Assembly (NCBI RefSeq): GCF_022539505.1
Contig: NC_061510.1
Coordinates: 281,912,715 to 281,976,714, forward strand
DNA: 64,000 bases
Source: Lolium rigidum
Taxonomy: Eukaryota; Streptophyta; Magnoliopsida; Poales; Poaceae
Direction of reading: 5' to 3'
In this document: in pieces, positions 10,326-22,442 of the stretch
Layout: the number at the start of each line of letters is the position of its first letter
How positions within the stretch are numbered: position 1 is the first letter of the stretch
The notes under the pieces: generated by a model
Seen by the model: the letters and a program-made list of their open reading frames with translations, nothing else
Told to the model about the DNA's origin: nothing
Database searches by the model: none
Made by a program: the position numbers and the translations under genes

Positions 10326-10568
10326 GGAGACTGAGGTGGAGGCGGCGGCTGTACCTAGGAAAAAGTTTATGTTCTTCTTACTTTCTGACTATTTTTAATT
10401 CAGACAATTGTTTGTAATTCAGACTATCGGCTTCGGCGTAGGGTATACGGGAGTCACTTATACTGTATTCTGTACGTATACGGGGATGACGTGGCGTGTA
10501 ACGTGGCAAGGAAGGGAAGGCGTCGGTGACGTGTAGAAAGACGTGGCGAGGGAGCGGAGGCGTCGGGG

Positions 10569-10578
10569 CATATAAAAG
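10569..10578 (+). promoter_or_regulatory. TATA box of the 10.7-kb gene
   Basis: CATATAAAAG is followed by a pyrimidine-rich leader (CTCCATCTCTCCCCC) and an ATG at 10721. This is the best core-promoter signature in the first 15 kb. Confidence 0.55.
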
Positions 10579-10720
10579 TCCTGGAACCGCTCGTCCGCTT
10601 CCATTTCCCCCCCTTCCCCACTTCTTCGAGCTCCATCTCTCCCCCAAAAAACCCTCGTCTCTCTCCCTCCGCCCGTAGGTTAGGCAGTGGATCGTCCGCC
10701 GTTGAGTAGATCTGGCGGCG

Positions 10721-12679
10721 ATGGAACCTGGTAGAGCTGCCGCGGAAGAAGTGAAGATGCTGGCGGTCGTGGAAGGGGATGCGCGGCCGGAGGCGGTTGG
10801 AGGGGATGGCGGAGCTGGAGAGGAGAAGAAGACGGCGGACGGTGCAAGCAAGACCGCCGTGGAGACCTCCTTCATCGGCTCTCCCGCCGTCGGCCCGTTG
10901 GTGGCGGCAACGGCGGATGTGGACGGCGACGAATCCGCTACGGGGAAGGGCGATGCGGGTGATGCTGCGGGTGATGGTGCCGCAGCCGTCACGGTGGTGG
11001 CGGATCTGGTGGATCGGGCTGAACCGTCCGCGGCCTTGAAGGTGGTGGCGGATCCGATCGGTGCGGAGGCGTCCGGCCATGTCTCGCGAGGTCAAGGACG
11101 ACATGCGGATGGAGGTTAGTTCGTTGTCGGCTTTTTTGATTTCGATTAACCGGTCCGAGAGGAAAGAATGGGTGCACGGATTATCACATATTGATAGTTT
11201 CAAATGTTTTCACACAATATGTTCATATACGGATTATCGCATATTGATAGTAGTATTTATACACGTACATGCATCAAGTGGTTTGAAACGTTGATGATGA
11301 TTAAACACCAGGACGTACATGACATCAAACATTATATGTTAGTTAAACCTTAGTGATTTCAAAATACTATAGTATTGGAGCGGCCTAGCTAGAGCAGAGA
11401 ACAGAACAAAAGAAACTGTAGTTTAGGAGGATGCTTCATTGTTGTTCTGATTCATCAAATTTGTCATGGAAGTGATGTGAAGATAAGCTGCTAGGTGCAA
11501 TGGTTGCATTGCTGCTGGTTCTCATTTCATAGTTACTAGCTTACCATGCTAGCTGTTTCTTTAAGCTCATGTTGGTCGAATTAATGATGTTGCACATCCC
11601 ATCTTTGCTAAGTTGGAAAGCCTTGAAGGAGTTATCAGTTATTATTTAAGATTGTAATTAATTATCAATAAATCCCATGAAAATAATGACTACGGGTGAT
11701 ATAGTTACTTGCTTGTTGACTTATTGCGGTTCGATGCATTGCTTAACGAAAGCGAGACAGTATACATCTATATCAGTTACACTGACAAGAATTAGCCTCA
11801 TGTGTCCTGCTACTTGGAAATTTCTTTTATTTTAATTATGTACATGGCTGTACTGTAAATTATTTAGTATGTGCTGATTATATTGCAAAATTAGAATGTA
11901 AGCATCCAGCTAATTTTGATGACCTAGAATAATGTGAGAATATTAACCTTTTGAGATTAATGTGGGGATTTATCATGGGATTAATGTGCTATCATTGAAA
12001 GGGTCCTGTAATGTATAGTATAATGAAAGCATGATCAGGGTAGGTGCTAGCATAATGTAACTATAAATATAATTCCCTTAGACTTGGTAGTTTGGAGTAT
12101 ACATAAGATATAATTAAAGAATAATTAAGATGATCTATTTGGTATGCATAGTATTTGGATGTTATTTTCCTATAGGTGATTACTGTGGTGACTTTTCATA
12201 TTTGTATGTAGGCTGGTGAAGGTTCCAGGAAGCGGAAGCGCGAGGAGGAGGAGCTCGTGCCTCCTCCAATCCAGGAGCTAGGACTCGTCCCTCCTCCAAT
12301 CCAGGAGGAGGAAGTACTCGTCCCTCCTCCAATCCAGGAGGAGGAAGAACCCGTGCCTCGCTCCAGCATTGCCTCGCTCCACCGTGTCTCGCTCCACATG
12401 TCCCTGCTCCATATGAGGAGTTGCGGGATTCGGATGGCTCCCCGGAGGTGAGCTATACAAGTTGTTCTGTACCATTGCATGTATTTCATTGTGTTTGGTT
12501 TGTATCTGTAATCATAACTTGTACATTTTGTTGTTGTGCAGTATGACTCCCAGGATTCATCCGAGTCCGTGGACAGCAGGAACATTGGATCCTTCAAGAC
12601 CAAGCCGATGCGTAAGCTGGATGCTCGGGGCCTTCCCTTTCAAGAAGAGGGGAAGTACTTCGTCCATGGCACAAGGTGA
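10721..12679 (+). pseudogene. Three-exon unknown acidic/repeat protein, frame-broken
   Basis: Exon 1 opens at ATG 10721 (MEPGRAAAEEVKMLAVVEGD) and reaches a GAG|GTTAGT donor at 11114. Exon 2 (12212-12447, after TATGTAG) encodes a nuclear-localisation-like GSRKRKREEEE followed by three copies of (L)VPPPIQE. Exon 3 (12542-12679, after TTGTGCAG) encodes YDSQDSSESVDS...KLDARGLPFQEEGKYFV and a stop. The reading frame does not carry through: the exon 1 frame meets TGA at once in exon 2, the VPPPIQE frame needs the alternative exon 1 frame (MSREVKDDMRME), and the end of exon 2 (APYEELRDSDGSPE), which joins in phase to exon 3, is in a third frame. At least two indels are implied. No domain was recognised. 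Confidence 0.5.
11115..12211 (+). other. intron 1 of the 10.7-kb pseudogene
   Basis: AT-rich DNA of 1.1 kb between a GTTAGT donor and a TATGTAG acceptor. No insertion or other gene is visible. Confidence 0.45.
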
Positions 12680-13079
12680 AGCCCAGGGATGGCAAGCTTA
12701 ATAGCTCGAGGCAAGCACTGCGAGGAGCTAGCCCATACCGGCACCTCCAAGCGGATTAGGGCGAGCATCATGGGCTTCTCTTGGTGCTTGCTATGGAGGA
12801 TGCTTGAAGCCTAGTTCCTGTGGATGGTGGTTGCTTGTCGATGCTTTTGTAGATATGCTTTTGGTTTATGATGTTGGAACTACTGCTTCGTGTTGTGTTG
12901 AACAGTGTTTGGTTAGCTTTTGAACTGAGTTGTCAGACCATCTACTATAGTGATGGTCTTAATTACTGAGTACAACGGCTCTTCGGAGTACTCCTCATCA
13001 GCTTTTCACTGTCGAAAAAGAAATTTTTATTTCTGGACATGATCACATTACAGAATTCACTGTTGCCCAACCATAACAT
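12680..13079. other. 3' flank of the 10.7-kb pseudogene
   Basis: T- and G-rich sequence with plant 3'-UTR character up to about 12960, then unassigned DNA to the end of the minus-strand coiled-coil gene. Confidence 0.35.
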
Positions 13080-13698
13080 CTAGGCCGAGCATTTTAAAAG
13101 CCCCGACATCGCGATTATAACAGCTACTAGAATAATTATAGCACACAAGGCGTATCGAAGAAACAATTCCCGTTGGAGAGCATATTTTTTGACCTTATTT
13201 ATCTTCAACCTTGTTGTCGCCCTTGTTTCGTTTTTACTAATGTTGTGTTCATCGATGATATCAGCCATCATCAACTCGATTCGGCCTTTCTCTTCCGAAG
13301 TGTTTCTATTTTTTTGTTGGTAGTCATCAATGCTTGTTCCATCTTCCGAATTGTCTCATGAGCCACCCCGAGCTTCTCTTTGACAATCCTCAATTCTTCA
13401 TCAATCTTCATTTTCTCCTCTCTTTTAAAATTTAGTTCTTCTAGGAGAACATTTTTTGCTTGTAGACAATGTTGAAACTGGGCACAGCCATCCCGAATAC
13501 CACACTCACATATTGATTCCTACAATAAAACGTGAAAACATATTAAATTCGACATAACTTATGAACCGCACATACCGATGACTCTTCAAGATATTTAGAA
13601 TCCCATGAGATGAAGACGTTAACTTAGAATCATACCTCATCCGATGAGTTGTGCATGGGTTCGACGCGGTCGATGTCGTCCATAGCCGAAATCACCAT
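13080..13698 (-). pseudogene. Tail-anchored coiled-coil protein, two exons, one frameshift
   Basis: Exon 1 (13698-13636) encodes MVISAMDDIDRVEPMHNSSDE and ends at a GAG|GTATGA donor. Exon 2 begins at 13519 after TTATTGTAG and joins in phase to ESICECGIRDGCAQFQ. A long heptad-rich, highly charged segment follows (LLEELNFKREEKMKIDEEL and onward), predicted coiled coil. The frame stops near 13270, but a one-base shift continues into MMADIIDEHNISKNE and a C-terminal hydrophobic helix, YALCAIIILVAVIIAMSGL, near 13110, giving a tail-anchor layout. The cytosolic coiled coil plus C-terminal membrane helix is read directly; function is unknown. One indel near 13275 breaks it. It is divergent from the next gene, with starts 280 bp apart. 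Confidence 0.5.
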
Positions 13699-13978
13699 GG
13701 CGGCGGCGACTCGTAGGTGGAGGCGGGATGGAGATGTCGATGAGATAACGGGCCGAGGGATCCATCTTTTCGTTTGTGGTATGCTTCTTTATGCTCCTCG
13801 TGGGCCGCAATTGAGGCCCATCCTGGCCCAGCCTTTTATTTAGGTATTTAACTGCCGTACTAATCCTCAAATCTAATTCCCAAACGATCTATCTCCTCAA
13901 CGCCTCCTCTGATCTACGACTGGACGCCGATCGCGTCCTCGAAGACGTTGGTTACGAGCTGACTCGGATCTCATCGCC
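13699..13978. promoter_or_regulatory. Possible bidirectional promoter
   Basis: This 280-bp interval separates two divergent ATGs (minus at 13698, plus at 13979). It contains GGCCCA/TGGGCC motifs around 13801-13833, common in plant bidirectional and housekeeping promoters. No clear TATA box is seen on either side. Confidence 0.35.
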
Positions 13979-14919
13979 ATGGATGTAAGTATAGTTCGCT
14001 CACCTCGTGCCATGCACCTAATTTTTTTATGAACTCTTGCCTGACAACATATGTAGACGCGGTAGATCGTCTTTACTTTGATCTGCCCAAGTTAGATCTG
14101 GTCGTCTAATATTACTTCCCTTGGTTGGGTCGCTTGGGAAAAAAATATCGGCCGACTTAATTAGATCTAGTGGTTAATTTCATCGTACGTATATGACATA
14201 TGAGAACATTGACATTGATCAGCCATTCCTTGCTACGCCTGCCCAGCTTCGTGCTTTACCGAATTGGAGGAAAAGGCCTATTATAAGGGGTAAGTCTGTT
14301 TATGTCACTCAATGAGAACACGGTGTTATGAACAACTTAATTTAGAATTAATTGATGTCCCTTATGTTTTTTAATATTACATGTAGGTCCTGGAGAAGAG
14401 GAAGAGTATGATTTTGAAGCTTTCATAGAGTATGCAAATCGAGTTAAGATGAATTATGACGATTTTGATGCACTTGAACGACTAGTTGCGAAAACCCTAC
14501 CAAGTAATTCCATTGTACGTGTGCACCATCAAGAAATCACACATCGTGAAGAATAAAGCAAAGATGGTAATTAATTTTGATTTCCATCATTTCTTACTAC
14601 TAACCAAGATATGCCGATAATTGACTGTCAAATTTATGTGTAGTACTTCTCAAGGAGGTTCACCCTCAAGCACATTCTGCCCAATATTCAGCTACCAGCA
14701 ACAATAAAGCTGTACTCACCAGGTGCCAATGTTACGTGAAGTTACGATGGTGATGAACATGTCAACGGTGAAAGGAGTACCAAAAGGAGGTGCCATGATA
14801 ACATCACACTCGGATGGATGTGGTGAGGCAGAATGGCATGAAGAAAAATCAGAAATACGTGTTCTGGTTCCGTAAGCAAGGAGAAGGTGGTCTGAAGATT
14901 ATGCTTGACTGTGTGTGAG
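13979..14919 (+). pseudogene. B3-like DNA-binding gene remnant
   Basis: A short first exon (MD|GTAAGT) is followed by an exon at about 14202-14289 (IDQPFLATPAQLRALPNW), then one from 14387 (GPGEEEEYDFEAFIEYANRV). Further on, YFSRRFTLKHILPNIQLPAT, YDGDEHVNGERS and KKNQKYVFWFRKQGEGGLKI appear in different frames up to the stop at 14919. The order, with a final KYVFWFR...GGLKIMLD strand, resembles the end of a plant B3 domain of the VRN1/REM type. Several stops and frame changes mean it cannot encode a full product. The family call is tentative because the N-terminal B3 strands are not clear. Confidence 0.33.
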
Positions 14920-15887
14920 AGCAGCCCGGTTCAGACTTCGCTCGTGAAGACTACTATAGCTATCTAAATTTTTTGTTTATATCATGTCCGTTGGTACACT
15001 TTTAGTATGGTGCAAATTTATGTCATTTTTAATGGTTTCACACTTTTATGACAATGTGTGAAGAGTTCGATCGTGAATGCTTATTAATTATATCCAGCTT
15101 ATTTCTCTACAAGTGTTGTATGAGGGTTGTAGCATTGTGAAATTTGTTGATGCCCCACTCGACAGTGGCACTATAGATATGTCAATTATGTACATTGCAG
15201 ATCTAGTAATGTGCAAAAAAGACCATATTTTTAAAAAAATTCTTCGTTACAAACAATTGAAATCGTAATTAAAAAATATTTTGCACCGTCGTACTAGCTA
15301 CAAGCCATTGTTGTGTGGTGCCATGCGGAACCATGGTATGCTTGTAGGTGATCAGCACCTTTGAACATGTATATATTGTTGCTCCAAAAGAGATAGGGAG
15401 AAGTAAGTTATCGTTGCGTCTGCCGAATGCAAAGCAGTGTCTTATCACATGCATAGAGTGCCCTCCGTGTATGGGCTGTGTACTAACGGGCTGGCCCAGA
15501 TATCCATCGAGAGCTTGCCTAATTATAGTATTAACAGCAGATGCCCTAGTTAGCGGCACGTCCGACGCACAACGTCTAACTACCCACGATTTCTTCTTCA
15601 AGTCAACATCGCCTTCCATCGCCGTCTGGAGAAGATAGGAGTCCTTTCGTCAGCGGAGCCTACAGCTCAATCTAACAACGGCAACATCCGTGTTCCAGCC
15701 TTCCAGGTGCGCGCGTTTGCAATCTCGTTTATCATCGATCCTTTCGCCCACTTGATCTAGAGTGCGCTTGATCTAAACCTTCATTCTTTGCCGGACGTGT
15801 AAGTTTTAGGTTGACATTTACGCTTGTAGATGGTTAGGAGATTTTCTATGTCGGCAATAATTGTTGTTTGTATATGTTATTTGCGGA
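14920..15887. other. intergenic and leader of the Ulp1-like gene
   Basis: No convincing coding sequence. From about 15570 the DNA becomes promoter/leader-like, and CCTTCCAG|GTGCGC at about 15700 may be the first splice donor of the next gene. I searched by eye for a terminal repeat matching 22.7-23.1 kb and did not find one. Confidence 0.35.
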
Positions 15888-18800
15888 ATGGATGAATTAG
15901 ATGGCCCGGTCTATTGTGACTACACATTGTGGACGGATCTCGTAGCCACTTTCTCGGGACCTCAACGTGCGAGGTTTAGCTCTACTACTTTGCGGACGAT
16001 GTTGCAACTGCCAGCCTTCGCCACGCGCACAAATATGATTAGATTTATGATAGAGCTATATGATCCTAAAACTGAGACATTCGTCGTACAAGACAAGGCA
16101 GGAGCGATAACTGCAACCTCTGTAGACATAGAATGCATTTATGGTCTACGTAATGAGGGTTATTCCGCTTTTGATATAATTGATCAAGAATATCTAACAA
16201 GTAGAAGGAAAATACCGCCTAGTTATCTCAGCAAGTCTAGTGGAAATCTAGTTATTGAAGACTTGATTGCTGACATACAGAGAGAGAAAGCTTCCGATGA
16301 TGACTTTGTGCGGAAAGCGGTGCTTGTGCTAATTGGCACGGTTCTTGCGCCATCTGGCCCAAAAACAGTCGATAGAGATCACTACTGTTTAGTGGAGGAT
16401 GTTCCTAGACTCGTTTAACATTAACTGGAATCACTTCACATTGCGATACCTCCTTGATAATTTGTCTCGCTTACACAAGATCAGCAGGAAAAGGTAGGGG
16501 ATGGCCGGTTGGAAATCTTTGTCTCACTCAGGTATGCAAACATGATTAGCACTATATTTGATGTATGTGACAATTTGAAACTTATTTCATTTAAAATGTG
16601 TTGTTTGTAGCTACTATACTGGGAAAAGGTGGTAGTTGTCGATGATCCTACGTATATTCCACACAAGTCTATTCGGCCACTAATGAAAAACTGGACTGAA
16701 GCGGAAGCGGAAAGGAGGTCGCAATACGACTATGCAAATGGTCGTGGGAGAGGCAAAGTGAAGGTTTTGTTTTTATCACTACTTCTAGCTACATTATATC
16801 ATAGTCGACGTTGTGTTGTTATATTAATTTATGACATTTGTTTTCTAATTTGACATGCAGATTATTAATGATCTTACAACTCAAGCCAATGCCAGAGCGC
16901 AAACAAAGCAAAACACATCGCAGAATGGTGAACAGTCACGTTCGACACGTTCGAGACAGAGGCTTAGTAACAAGGACATAATATTGGAAAGTTTGAAGAA
17001 GGAACTGACGGATCACATTGACAAACAATTAGCACTTGTACCAAAGAGATGTGCGAGAGGTGAGGAGCCATTCATTTTACAAACACGAAAGTATTACATT
17101 ATCGGTAATGAATAATTATGGTACTACTTGTTTTGCAGGAAGTCCTAAAAATGCTAAATAAGAATGGTGTCATGTACAAACCGGTTGAAGGATCAGAGTC
17201 AGGGAAAGGAGGAGATGAGGAAGAAGAGACTTCTAATCACATCAATGATTCGTCTAAGAAAGAATTCATGTACAACAACAGTTCTGACGAGTTAGATGCT
17301 ATAATTAGCAATTTAACAAAGAATTCTGGTAAGTTTGTGACACCTCCTAAGCATAATGGGGTGCCGGAGGCAGGAGATAATGTGTACGTCACACCAGGAA
17401 ACCTCGGTAACACGGAGGGTACACAAGATAATCCTTTTATCTTAAATGATACCACAAAATCGGCATCATCCTCGGATATACGTATACCGGATGACATTTT
17501 CGCAAGATCTACCACCAAGGTGAATGCTGGACAGAAGGATGACCTACATGACGGTGAACATGAAGTTATGAGTACTCATAGTGGTGAAACAATGGGATGA
17601 CAGGCTAGTAGGAAGAAGGGCAATACAGCAAAGTGTGCAAATAGTAATGGAAGAAGGAGAAACGCAGCGGCGGTACAAGTTGGAGGGAAAAGGAAACGGA
17701 CGACGAATCAAAAATATGGATCACCATATGTGGTCGCGAAACCTAGAGCAAAACGTCAAAGCCGTGTAAAGAAAGGTAACACCATTTATTCGTTATTTCT
17801 TTGTTAGCAAATAAATGATGCTGCAACCTGTAACACATATGTTATTACTATTATGTGCATCAGGGTTGTTTGCAGAACATGAAGTTGGGGTATCTTCGGC
17901 AGTACCAACACAGCAGAAATAGAAGCTGCCACTTTATATGTTAAAACAATATCCAAGCTACCAAAAGAAGCATCTAAAGGAGTGTACAAGAATGAATATG
18001 GCGCCAGCTTGTCTTCGAAAAAGCTTAACGTCATTCTTGCGCACGAATGGCTATCTCGATGATGTAAGTCTTCAAAACCAAAAGTTTGCGTTATACTCGT
18101 AATTAAACTATTTGAATTTGAAAATATTGTTGTTGCTATCAGATTATTGATGCTGCTATTGGATATTTGTCTCTCCGTGTTGGGTCCGATCGAATGTTAT
18201 GTCCTGCGTGGAGGACAAACTATCTCCTTGAACAAGCGGAAAAACAATACGAAAAAAATACAATATTAGAAATATAGATGAGGTAGTTACAAGACCAGGA
18301 GCCTTAGGTAGGGTTATGGATGAATATTTCAAGCGTGAGAAGGTAACAGACAGTTTCTTTCAATGTTTCATGCGAAATTAGAATAAAATAATATGATAAT
18401 TGACAAAGTTTTTTCCTTCTCTTGTAGACATTTTTCGCATCGAACATACGGAAAACTCATTACGTAACTCGTTGTCATGCATACAAAGAAGAAGGAATTC
18501 CAGGTCCTTGATCCTCTGTTTCGTTTAGGGGTGTCAAAATCAGTTGTGGAAGACTTGGTATTACACTCTCTACATACATGTCTTTGTGTACTTTCTCATG
18601 TCTGTGCAGTAATATATTTGTTGTTTCGTAGATTGGGCAAATTTCACAGGACATACAACAAGCAAACAATACTTGTGACACAGAATATCCTGATGTCGAA
18701 GAATGGCCTATTAAAAGCTATGACATCCCTAAGCAAACCGATACGTAAGTACCTATATTGCATTACACATAAAGAAAGTCGGTTTTGTATATGCGGAGAC

Positions 18801-19106
18801 TTTTAAATTTTGTCACATTATATAGCAGCAATTCATGCGGATTATGGGTATTGCAATGTATGGAGCACTGGGACGGAGATCAGATGACTTGCCCGGTTTC
18901 TCAGGTTGGCTATACTATGTTCCATGCACTCGGTTAATTTTAACAATGTTAACAAGCCATGTGTATAACACCTTATAATGTTTTGGCAGGCCACAGTCGA
19001 TGAATCGAGAGAAAGTAGAGTTGCAAACATTGTTTTATCACCACACAACATTCTTGACAGGGTGAAAAACAAAATGAGATTGCTAGCAAAGACCAGGAAA
19101 ATATAA
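15888..19106 (+). pseudogene. Transposon-type Ulp1-like (C48) cysteine protease gene, decayed
   Basis: The first long exon starts at ATG 15888 (MDELDGPVYCDYTLWTDLVA) and encodes about 175 residues of the N-terminal region typical of plant transposon-borne Ulp1 genes. Later exons give a charged, disordered middle (16860-17600). The protease domain is spread over 17,900-19,100: HEWLSR near 18045, IDAAIGYLSLRVGSDRMLC from 18140, catalytic His in RKTHYVT (18458-18460), catalytic Asp in EFQVLDPLF (18510-18512) and catalytic Cys in NSCGLWVLQCMEHWDGDQM (18836-18838). Ulp1 proteases cleave SUMO from conjugates; the role of transposon-borne versions is not settled. The frame is broken at least after 16,410 (VEDVPRLV then stop), after ISRKR near 16,495, and between His and Asp. 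It converges on the transposase gene at 19.6-22.4 kb. Confidence 0.72.
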
Positions 19107-19608
19107 ATTTGATAGTGTGACTGTTTGGTTTGCTCCCGCAGAAGGTTTCCGGACACATGTAATATTGAATTTTTAATTGTCTTCGGTTGTAAACAATATT
19201 TATTCGGTTAAGATTATCTACAAAATTTTGTAACATTGGTTTTATTTCCCATTATCGAAAGTATGCAATTATTTTTATCTTTGTACATGCATGCTATGAT
19301 GATTATAAGGAAATGCCTACTTCACAATATATAATGTCTTTTGCCATTTTTACATAAGAACACCAGAGAATTAAGAACATCAGTACAAAATAAAAACATC
19401 AGTACGTTACAAACATTAACAACTCCATCAAATACAAAGCTATAGTCGTCCCATTCATAATTAAGGAAATTTACTGCCCTTTAGATAACTATGAAAGAAC
19501 TACCCTTCCTCGCTGCAAGCACATTCCTGCACATGTTCACGGACATAAAATTACACAACAACTCATATGAATCTTTTAAAGTATATGAAACAAAATGGCG
19601 AGAAAAAC
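19107..19608. other. spacer between convergent Ulp1-like and FAR1-like genes
   Basis: AT-rich, with no protein-like frame. It presumably holds the 3' ends of the two convergent genes. Confidence 0.4.
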
Positions 19609-22442
19609 TTACTTCGGATGAAATATGCATATTGGGTTTCTTCTGTTATGCCCTTCTCCTTGGCATTCCCCGCACACCTGCACCCTGCGTTCCTTGTGTC
19701 CTAGTGGTCTTCCATTTTTAGTCATTGGAGATTTCTGCGCTTCTTGCCTAGGTGCACCCTTAGTGGACACTTTCAAAGGATCACCAACAACAATATCGCA
19801 TGGTCTACTAGCATCTTCATTTTCATGCACCGACCTGAGGGGACCATATGCTTTACCTTTAGCATACCCCTCTCTTCTAGAAATTATGCCATCAATGGTA
19901 CTCGTTCGTGCAGATCATATTCCTCTCGAATTGTTTAATGCAATATGCATAGCCTCGTGATACCTTAATATTCATCCTGCTGTATTTCATCCGCTCCTCT
20001 CGCCCTGCACCAACCCCACCCAAACATGTCGCTGGTGCGTTTAGCTGGCAACCCTAACCCGGCATTTTTTGTGAATCGTCGTAGAGCACAACATTGTGGA
20101 ATTTCGGTAAATTTCAAGAAATGCAGCACATGCAGTATGTGCTTGCAAGGGATCCCCTTTCTAATCATCCTTTGACAAATTCGCACCTTATAATTTCTGC
20201 GTCCTTGGGTCTATATTCCACGTAGAACCTGGTCCTTACATTATTCCTCCATGTCACAATGAAGATGTTTGAGTCTCCTGCCTGCATTTTTTCTAAGATC
20301 TCTATGCCGCCAATCTTTGAAAGCTCACCTTGAATAATATAGAACACAAGCAGAGTGAAGATTTTTGCAGCAGCGAACCTCTAGTTCTCTGAAATTAGTA
20401 ATTGCCACTCGGTGTAGTCCGTGAAGCCGTGCGATCGTCGTGGGCTTCGTTCTCACGGAGACGGACAATTGCGTTGTCGTAGTGCATAATCATATCAACA
20501 ATTGTCATTTCCCCATCTACGTGCAGAGTGCGGACAAGAGTTTAAACTTTCACTCCGCTGGTTACTTTTCATACCCAGCCGTGAATCCTTGAGAGAGATA
20601 CGCTGCAGCCCAAAGTTTCTTCTTGGTGTACATCCTCTTCATCCATGTTCTGGTTTTTGGGGATTGCCATTTTCTCGTAAAATGCATGCCATCGCTCCTC
20701 AAATACTTGCTCGAGGTGGTGTAATACAAAAGAGTCCTGAACTCGTTCGGTGACTTGTTAGGTAGATGCATCTCCATATTTTTTTCAATGTGGAAGCTGC
20801 AGATGCGATGCGGCACACCGTAAAATACTTCGCCGATTGCGGCGATCATCGCGGCATCCGCATCCGTGATTATCGCCTTTGGCTTCGTTGACACATCGCT
20901 TTGAGGAAAGTCTTTAGAAGCCAAACATATGTTTGTTCATTCTCACTTGAAAGGATGGCACACCCAAAAACCGTTGTCCTACGGTGGTTGTTCAAGCCCA
21001 CAAAAGGAACAAATGGCATCTTATATTTATTCATCTTGTATGTGCTATCAAACACCAGCACATCTCCGTAGTCCTGGTAATCCCTACGTGATCGGGAATC
21101 ACACCGTAACATGTGCTTCGTACGGCCTTTTTCATCAACGTCATATTCAAAGAAAAATTCAGGGTCCCTCTTTTTCCTCTTTGACATAATGCGGATGGCT
21201 GTGGTAGCGTCACCGTCGAAAAGCAGCCTCCTCCTGTCCCTAGAGCACATGTTGTACAAATCCTTTCTTGTGAATCCAACACCAACGAAATGAACCGGAG
21301 CTCGCAATGAATTTTCTCATAATGAGGTGCTTCCTAATTCCCATGGATCCCATTGATAATATCTCAGATCTCTGCGCGTCGTTGATCGTCCTATGGGACC
21401 GAAGAAACGGAGTCTGACATGGTTCAGCTGGGTCATGGTTATGTTTGTCACGAAAATCTTCAACAACCCGTAAACTAGTTCTTCCATCAAACTTGACCAC
21501 CAAACGTGCCTTGCAGCGCAGCGAGACTCGGTGTCCGTGCCTATATACACGGCCTTCCGTGGTCGGTTGGTTTTTGGGACGTCCGCCCTATCCGGAACAC
21601 ACAAAACGCCTTAACCGAATTACTCCATCATCAAACCGCTTAACCTGGTCAAGCCGGACGCTGAACCCATAATCTTTAGCATATCCGTTGTAGAAAGAAT
21701 ATGCTTGCTGCTTCAGAAATAAAAGTCATCTCTTTTATCATCCAAGTATAAATCCCGATCACTATCGGGATATTCATTGCCATTGCTACCTTTGTGTGGT
21801 TTCTCAGGCTGACTAGCGCCCGGCGTCGCCTGCAAGTAGAAAACGTAGGCATTAATTAAAACTATAAATTTATGTGTTCCGACTATATAAGACCGATAAA
21901 AGAGAGATAACAACCTGGCTCATGTCAACGAATCCTCGAGAACCGATGCACCTTCCACATCATCGGTGTGGCCCGTGTCCAAGTCGATTCACCGTAATAG
22001 TCGTACTCAAGCTGCGTGTCAAATTGTGCCTGAAATTTATTAATGCATTTCGAAATTTAGTAACCGTAAATTTTACAGTTGCCATCATTTCATGCATCAT
22101 TTTATGTCACTGTATGAGTCACTACACATACCTCACTAGTATTTAGACTGTGTGTGTGTTCACCATGGTTCTCATCATTTTGATCGTCTGTGTGTTCGCC
22201 ATGATTGTCATCATTATCAAATTCATCGTACGCAATCTGCATAAATTATGACATGAGGAACCATATATAATTTGATGATGCTGGACTGCTGGTAATCGAA
22301 ATGAAAAATAGTGGCTCACATCAAACTCGTCTTCGCTCCGACTCGGCTTCGTGCTGCAAATTTTCCTCCATTTCGAGTCATCGGAATTATAGCCGACGTA
22401 CTCGTTTTGTTCCTCAATCATACCGGATATAGAGTTCTCCAT
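19609..22442 (-). pseudogene. FAR1/FHY3-type Mutator (Jittery-like) transposase, decayed
   Basis: The start at 22442 (MENSISGMIEEQNEYVGYNS) opens exon 1, ending at DEFD|GTGAGC (22320); further acidic exons follow. The FAR1 DNA-binding domain appears as AYSFYNGYAKDYGFSVRLDQ, then FVCSG, near 21590-21705, and as RCKARLVVKF...KHNHDPAEP near 21440-21530. The MULE DDE domain follows: DYGDVLVFDSTYKMNKY (first Asp), FVGLNNHRRTTVFGCAIL, TYVWLLKTFLKAM and PKAIITDADAAM (second Asp), to FTRKWQSP near 20690. A SWIM zinc finger (GIPCKHILHVLHFLKF) lies near 20120, and the tail has the zinc-knuckle-like CGECQGEGHNRRN at about 19640. In-frame stops after FVCSG and between modules show it is not intact. Such proteins are MULE transposases and the ancestors of FAR1 transcription factors. 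Confidence 0.78.
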
